Of a stretch of 26,906 bases of DNA, positions 23,182-26,906 are shown piece by piece; position 1 is the first letter of the stretch, and the number at the start of each line of letters is the position of its first letter. Where the stretch lies: positions 1 through 26,906 of the forward strand of contig DATEQV010000221.1 of the NCBI GenBank assembly GCA_035272265.1. The letters run 5' to 3'. This DNA comes from Acidisphaera sp035272265. Lineage in GTDB: Bacteria > Pseudomonadota > Alphaproteobacteria > Acetobacterales > Acetobacteraceae. The notes beneath the pieces are model-generated. The model was given only the letters and a program-made list of their open reading frames with translations. It made no database searches and had not been told where the DNA came from. The translations under genes and the position numbers were made by a program.

Positions 23182-24663
23182 TCAGGCGGCCTCGTCGCCG
23201 ACGCTCTCCAGGTCCACGCCGGTGGTCTCGATGCGGAAGGCCCAGGTGACCGCGGCACCCGCCAGCGACGTGACGACCAGGATGTACAGCAGCGCCTGCG
23301 TGCCGATGTCCTTCAGCAGCACCGGGAACAGGAACGCCGTCGTCACCGCGCCGATCTTGGCGAAGGACGCGGCGAACCCGGCGCCCTTGCCGCGGATGCG
23401 GGTCGGGAACACCTCGCCCGCCAGCAGGTAGGTCTGCGCGTTCGGGCCGAGATTGGTCATGAAGTTGAACAGCATGAAGCCGGTGAACGTGTACACCAGG
23501 CCTTCGCCAGGTGCCGCGCCGACCGACAGCGACGCGATGAACAGGCCCGCGGCGCAGCCGATGAAGCCGAATATCTGCAGCCTGATCCGGCCCACCCGGT
23601 CCGCCAGCAGCACCGCCGCGACGATGCCGACGATCAGCAGCAGGTCGATCGTCGCCGCCCCCTTCGCGGCGAGCACGTCATTGTTGATCAGGTCGGCGAG
23701 GTGCTGGGCATGCTCCCTCTTGTGCCCGATGCTGGCGGCGAGGATCGTCGGCGTGAAGATTCCTATGCCGTAGGTCCCCAGGTCCTGCAGGAACCAGGGC
23801 ACCGAAGCGAGGATCGTCGCCCGCAGGTTGCGGCCCTTGAACAGCGCCGCGTAGCCGGTCCCCTCCGCATGCGCGCCGCGCGGCGGCGACAGCACCACCT
23901 CGCGCGGATAGGGCGGCTCGCGCGACAGCAGGCGCTTGACGCTGACGGCGGCCTTCTCGTGGTGGCCGCGGTGCAGCTGCCACGGCGCGCTTTCGGTGAT
24001 CGTGAAGCGCAGCACCGTGACGATGACCGCCGGGATGATCGCGGTCGCGTACATCCAGCGCCACGCCTCGACCTCCGGCAGGTTCTTCAGCACCAGCCAG
24101 CCGACCAGCGTGCCGGTCAGCGCGCCGAGCGCCTGGAAGCCGAACGCGCCCAGCACCAGCCTGCCGCGCATCGAGCTTGGGATGCTCTCGGAGATGATCA
24201 GTTGCGCCGTCGGGTAGTCGCGGCCCAGCGCGACGCCGATGCCGAACAGGCACACCACCAGCCACAGGAAGCTCGAGCTGACGACGACGAGGCACAGGAA
24301 GGCGATGAAGATGAGCATCTCGGCGATGAACATCGTCCGCCTGCCGTAATAGTCGGACAAGCCGCCCAGCGCGCTCGCGCCGACCAGGATGCCGGCCAGG
24401 CTCGCCGCTCCGACCATCCCGTGCTGGACGGCGCTCATGCCGAATTCCTTGGCGATCAGCGGCATCGCGACACCGGTCATGAACACGACCAGGCCTTCGA
24501 AGAACTTGCCGAACGCGGCGAGCGACCAGATGCGCCATTGCATCGCGGTCATCGGCGTGGAGGAGACGCCGGTTCCGTCCGGCCATAGCGGCCGCTCGTC
24601 GATATACGATTGGACGGATCGTGCGCTGGACGCCACCGGCTTGCTGAGGACGTCGTCCGGCAT
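23182..24663 (-). CDS. MFS transporter, metabolite:H+ symporter type
   Basis: A 493-residue major-facilitator permease with twelve membrane segments and a long N-terminal tail (about 40 residues). The MFS signature appears as GGLSDYYGRR in the first loop and LADRVGRIRLQ in the matching loop of the second half. GIGVALGRDYPTAQLIISE at the TM4 position resembles the GIGxGGDYP motif of phosphate and sugar symporters, and GEVFPTRIRGKGAG near TM10 is a sugar-porter-type mark. Substrate may be a sugar, organic acid or inorganic phosphate; the sequence does not decide. The ATG at 24663 follows GAGGTG. A perfect 15-bp palindrome and one CTGTCAT lie about 65-85 nt upstream. Confidence 0.9.
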   Translation of the reverse strand: MPDDVLSKPVASSARSVQSYIDERPLWPDGTGVSSTPMTAMQWRIWSLAAFGKFFEGLVVFMTGVAMPLIAKEFGMSAVQHGMVGAASLAGILVGASALGGLSDYYGRRTMFIAEMLIFIAFLCLVVVSSSFLWLVVCLFGIGVALGRDYPTAQLIISESIPSSMRGRLVLGAFGFQALGALTGTLVGWLVLKNLPEVEAWRWMYATAIIPAVIVTVLRFTITESAPWQLHRGHHEKAAVSVKRLLSREPPYPREVVLSPPRGAHAEGTGYAALFKGRNLRATILASVPWFLQDLGTYGIGIFTPTILAASIGHKREHAQHLADLINNDVLAAKGAATIDLLLIVGIVAAVLLADRVGRIRLQIFGFIGCAAGLFIASLSVGAAPGEGLVYTFTGFMLFNFMTNLGPNAQTYLLAGEVFPTRIRGKGAGFAASFAKIGAVTTAFLFPVLLKDIGTQALLYILVVTSLAGAAVTWAFRIETTGVDLESVGDEAA

Positions 24664-24989
24664 GACACACCTCGCGGAAGCGTTACGTCACGCCGGGTGG
24701 TTACCGCCGCGGATCAATAGGGTCCAATGACAGAACCGAGTCGGTTCCGACGCGGCCGACGGCGACCGCTATCACGGCCATGCGATGGCGCAGCGCCCCG
24801 GACAAGTCCGGTCATCCAGCGTTGATTGTGCCGGCGCGGTAACCATCTATACAGATAGAAGCAACGCCCCGGCGATGCCGCGGACAGGCGGCCTTCCTTG
24901 CGATGCACTGAACCGACCGGTAGCGCGGGCGAGTACTTCCGTGCGGATCGACATACGTCGCGCACAACCTTTGAGAAGGACTTGAAATC
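24664..24989. other. Divergent intergenic region (326 nt) between MFS and csbD-like genes
   Basis: No credible gene is seen. It holds the palindrome at 24733-24747 near the MFS side and, near the csbD side, a locally AT-richer patch around 24840-24861 with CTAT-ACAG-ATAG symmetry that could be promoter DNA. I searched for a general-stress (GGAAC...CGTT) promoter ahead of csbD and found no convincing match. Confidence 0.6.
24727..24747. promoter_or_regulatory. Perfect palindrome upstream of the MFS gene
   Basis: GAACCGA-G-TCGGTTC (24733-24747) is a perfect 7-1-7 palindrome, about 70-84 nt upstream of the MFS start on the minus strand. It abuts ATGACAG (24727-24733), which on the minus strand reads CTGTCAT, an exact PhoB half-site but without a second one at 11 bp. 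The palindrome is a fair operator candidate for a dimeric regulator; none is encoded nearby. Confidence 0.45.
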
Positions 24990-25172
24990 ATGGATAAAGA
25001 CCGGGTCGTCGGATCAGCGAAAGAGATCAAAGGTTCGATCAAGGAAACTGCCGGCAAGGTGCTCGGCGACGCCAAGCTGCAGGCGGAAGGCCATGCCGAA
25101 AAGCAGGAAGGCAAGGTGCAGAACGCTGTCGGTGGGTTGAAGGACGCCGTCCGAGAGATCGCCAAGGAATGA
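24990..25172 (+). CDS. CsbD family stress protein
   Basis: A 60-residue CsbD-like protein. The whole sequence follows the family pattern: MDKDRVVGSAKEIKGSIKE, then TAGKVLGDAKLQAEG and KQEGKVQNAVGGLKD. It is highly charged, probably helical, with no signal. CsbD is induced by general stress in Bacillus, and alphaproteobacterial homologues are common in stress regulons; molecular function is unknown. AGAAGGA precedes the ATG. The DUF3309 small membrane protein gene follows on the same strand after 145 nt, with a hairpin between. Confidence 0.93.
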   Translation: MDKDRVVGSAKEIKGSIKETAGKVLGDAKLQAEGHAEKQEGKVQNAVGGLKDAVREIAKE

Positions 25173-25195
25173 ACGTCCGCTGACTGAAATTCGGG

Positions 25196-25241
25196 TCCAG
25201 GGGAGTACCGGTTCGGAAGAGGCAGTCTCCTCTCCCCTGGA
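25196..25241. terminator. Hairpin between csbD-like and DUF3309 genes
   Basis: TCCAGGGGAG / CTCCCCTGGA, 10-bp perfect arms around a 26-nt loop that can pair further (GAAGAGG, CCTCTC). No U-tract follows. It could terminate or attenuate transcription from the csbD-like gene, or be a separate regulatory fold. Confidence 0.4.
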
Positions 25242-25317
25242 TCAGATGGCGCGAAACCACTTCCGGCACGACGACTAGGCCAACCGTCAGCGCCATTCAC
25301 GTACGGAGCGCACTACA

Positions 25318-25488
25318 ATGAGCACCATCCTCATCGTCATCCTGCTCATTCTTCTGTTGGGCGGTGGCGGCGGTTACTACGGCTACAATCGGTATGGCGG
25401 GCCTGGGCTCGGTGGAATCCTCGGCCTGCTCTTGATCGTGCTGATCGTGCTGTGGGCGCTTGGGATCTTCAGCGTCCATATGCATTAG
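25318..25488 (+). CDS. DUF3309 family small membrane protein
   Basis: A 56-residue protein, too short for usual ORF cutoffs. Sequence in order: hydrophobic helix (STILIVILLILLLGG, residues 2-16), a Gly/Tyr hinge with GGGYYGYNRYG, then a second hydrophobic helix (GGILGLLLIVLIVLWALG) and a short tail ending HMH. This two-helix Gly-hinge layout is the DUF3309 pattern, common in alphaproteobacteria. CGGAG lies about 8 nt upstream of the ATG. It is probably an inner-membrane protein; function unknown. Neighbouring CsbD suggests a stress or envelope role, but that is inference. Confidence 0.85.
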   Translation: MSTILIVILLILLLGGGGGYYGYNRYGGPGLGGILGLLLIVLIVLWALGIFSVHMH

Positions 25489-25569
25489 CGCACGTTCGGC
25501 GAAGGCGGAATCGCCGGAGCCGTGACCCATGCGCCGACATCGAGATGCTCCACAGCGTGATCGGGTCAG

Positions 25570-26481
25570 TCAGACCAGATCACGCGGGGCCGGCATGATT
25601 CCGGAGGCCGGCGCCGACGGACCCAGATCAGCATCAGTCGGATGTGCCAGCGGATGGTGCAGCTCGACCAATCGTTTCAATCGTTCCGACAGCACGTGCG
25701 TGTAGATCTCCGTCGTCGCGATGTCGGCGTGCCCGAGCAGCGTCTGCAGGCTGCGCAGATCCGCCCCCCGCGCCAGCATGTGCGAGGCGAACGAATGCCG
25801 CAGCACGTGCGGCGACACCCGTGCCGGATCGAGCCCCGCCTCCAGCGCGCACGCCTTCAGCAGCAACGCAAACCCCTGCCGCGTCATCGCGCGCCGCGCA
25901 TCTCGGCCGGGGATCAGCCAGCGCCCCTCCGGCACCGCCAGCGCCGCCGCCCGCGCCGGCTCCGATAGCGGCACGATCCGCTCGCGCCCCCCCTTGCCGC
26001 GCACGGTCAGCACCTGCCCGCCCCGCACCAGCGCCGCACGCGGCAACGCCAGCAGCTCGGAGATGCGCAGCCCGGTCGCGTACAGCACCTCCAGCCCGGC
26101 ATGCAGCACGGGGTGGCGGGCGGCGGCGCCCAGCAGCGCGTCCACCTCCGCCTCGCTGAGGTATTTCGGCAGCGCCTTGCCGAGCCGCGGCGCCTCCAGC
26201 AGCTCCGTCGGATCGTCCGCCCGCACGCCCTCGCGCAGCAGGAAGCGCTGGAACTGCCGCAGCGCCGACAGCCGCCGCGCCACCGTCCGGCTCGACGCCC
26301 CCGCCAGGCTCGCCTGCCAGGCGCGCAGCAGCGCCGCGTCGGCCCCGGCGAGCGTCGCCCCCCCCGCGCGCGCGAACGCCTCGGCGTCGCGCAGGTCGGC
26401 CGCATAGGCGGCCAGCGTGTTGCGCGCCGCCCCGCGCTCGGCCGCCATCATCTCCAGGAACGCCTCGACGTGACGGTCCAT
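25570..26481 (-). CDS. xerD: Site-specific tyrosine recombinase XerD
   Basis: A 303-residue tyrosine recombinase. The N-terminal SAM-like core-binding domain (about 1-90) is followed by the catalytic domain with Arg139 (ATGLRISEL), Lys163 (RGKGGRER), His225 and Arg228 (HVLRHSFASH), His251 (LLGHADIATTEIY) and nucleophile Tyr260. Length and motifs fit XerC/XerD of chromosome-dimer resolution rather than phage integrases. LPKYLSEAEVDALL and the position beside aroK favour XerD. With FtsK and XerC it acts at dif during division. The start at 26481 gives the family length; the longer open frame upstream overlaps the next gene. C-terminal tail of about 25 residues beyond the usual end. Confidence 0.93.
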   Translation of the reverse strand: MDRHVEAFLEMMAAERGAARNTLAAYAADLRDAEAFARAGGATLAGADAALLRAWQASLAGASSRTVARRLSALRQFQRFLLREGVRADDPTELLEAPRLGKALPKYLSEAEVDALLGAAARHPVLHAGLEVLYATGLRISELLALPRAALVRGGQVLTVRGKGGRERIVPLSEPARAAALAVPEGRWLIPGRDARRAMTRQGFALLLKACALEAGLDPARVSPHVLRHSFASHMLARGADLRSLQTLLGHADIATTEIYTHVLSERLKRLVELHHPLAHPTDADLGPSAPASGIMPAPRDLV

Positions 26482-26513
26482 GCCCCGGTCCACCGCCGGG
26501 GCGGCGCGGCGGG

Positions 26514-26657
26514 TCAGTGCTGCCCGAAGCTGTCGTTCGGCAGCACCTTGGACACCGGGTGCCGCGCCGGCGTCGGCGGGAACTCGCCCAGCACGACCAT
26601 GCCGGCCACGAGGGCCAGCACGAACGCCACCAGCATGATCAGGAAAAATCGGCTCAT
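26514..26657 (-). CDS. Small single-pass membrane protein, unknown function
   Basis: A 47-residue protein starting at MSRFFLIML: one transmembrane helix (about 4-25), then GEFPPTPARHPVSKVLPNDSFGQH. The tail pattern with FPP, a His-Pro-Val and K-VLPNDxF is one I recall in small proteins encoded next to aroK in Acetobacterales-like genomes. A longer in-frame start at 26747 would overlap the start codon of aroK on the other strand and leave no promoter, so I prefer 26657, though its ribosome site is weak. It lies 32 nt before the xerD start on the same strand. Confidence 0.6.
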   Translation of the reverse strand: MSRFFLIMLVAFVLALVAGMVVLGEFPPTPARHPVSKVLPNDSFGQH

Positions 26658-26745
26658 GAACCCGCTGGGTGCCTTCGGCTGCCAAGAAACCCGGGCGGCC
26701 CGCATCTTGGCCAGCCCGGCGGCGCGTGTGCTAACGTTCAGTGAC

Positions 26746-26906
26746 ATGACAAGCAACTCCGTGCTCCGGGAGCCGCCGGCGAGCGCGCCGGACTGGCTGG
26801 CGACCGGCGAGCACGGCCTGCGCGACGCCCGGGCGGGGACGTCTCGCGGGGTGGTGCTCGTCGGACTGATGGGGGCGGGCAAGACCTCGATCGGCCGGCG
26901 GCTGGC
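26746..26906 (+). CDS. aroK: Shikimate kinase, 5' part only (cut by window end)
   Basis: The first 53 residues are visible. A leader of about 34 residues of unclear order precedes GVVLVGLMGAGKTSIGRRLA, the beta-1 strand and Walker A P-loop of shikimate kinase (GLMGAGKTSIG is characteristic of AroK). The enzyme phosphorylates shikimate with ATP in aromatic amino acid synthesis. The start at 26746 is the first in-frame ATG after a stop, but GTG codons inside the leader (for example 26761) could also serve. It is divergent from the small membrane protein and xerD. aroB would be expected next, outside the window. Confidence 0.88.
   Translation, partial: MTSNSVLREPPASAPDWLATGEHGLRDARAGTSRGVVLVGLMGAGKTSIGRRL

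Noticed and set aside
24751..24989. General-stress sigma (EcfG-type) promoter for the csbD-like gene
   Set aside because: Looked for GGAAC with CGTT at 16-18 nt. The closest pairs had wrong spacing or wrong core bases.
25570..26481. Tyrosine recombinase as integrase of a mobile island
   Set aside because: Length, motifs and location beside aroK fit housekeeping XerD. The tRNA-Pro is more than 22 kb away, and no att-like duplication or cargo is seen.

Overview
The DNA is very GC-rich, with strong codon bias at third positions, so most long open frames are antisense or off-frame shadows. Gene content points to an alphaproteobacterium, probably Rhodospirillales/Acetobacterales-like. The clues are an NDUFS4-type complex I accessory protein, xerD beside aroK, CsbD and DUF3309 small proteins, and repeated palindromes of the GTCATTGCGAG/GTCATCGCGAG type. 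This is inference from gene content; no rRNA or other taxonomic marker is present. I see no prophage, insertion sequence or CRISPR array, and the window reads as chromosomal backbone with accessory genes.

Layout. 1-3 kb: a secreted Gly-rich protein of unknown function converges on a three-gene minus-strand run (SDR oxidoreductase, NDUFS4-like protein, a lipoprotein with two retropepsin-like lobes), preceded by tRNA-Pro(TGG). 3-5.1 kb: an exported ClpP/SppA-like protein diverges from an iron-storage pair (bfd-bfr) that has a Fur-box-like palindrome upstream. 5.1-10.3 kb: a translationally coupled histone-deacetylase-like enzyme and DUF192 protein, a secreted His/Thr-repeat protein, a DhlA-type haloalkane dehalogenase with a palindromic operator candidate, a small unknown protein and an amidase. 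10.3-18.7 kb: two nested hairpins, a degenerate SNase-like secreted protein, a purple-acid-phosphatase-like metallophosphoesterase, then a minus-strand run of cytochrome c, DUF1800, DUF1501, a KirBac potassium channel and a GT39-type membrane glycosyltransferase.

18.8-23.2 kb holds the most coherent system: a UgpA/UgpE/UgpB-like ABC importer without an ATPase gene, followed by a GpdQ-like metallophosphodiesterase. Upstream of it lie tandem 7-mers at exact 11-bp phase that resemble PHO-box half-sites. Together these suggest a phosphate-starvation-controlled glycerophosphodiester or glycerol-3-phosphate scavenging locus in which a GpdQ-type enzyme stands where a UgpQ-type enzyme is usual. 23.2-26.9 kb: an MFS symporter, two small stress-type proteins (CsbD, DUF3309), the recombinase XerD, a small membrane protein and the 5' end of shikimate kinase aroK, cut by the window edge.

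Three near-identical ~94-103 bp palindromic repeats lie in intergenic gaps, one of them between the two ABC permease genes. Two related partial copies lie elsewhere, and a second, unrelated palindrome class sits at 10.32-10.43 kb.
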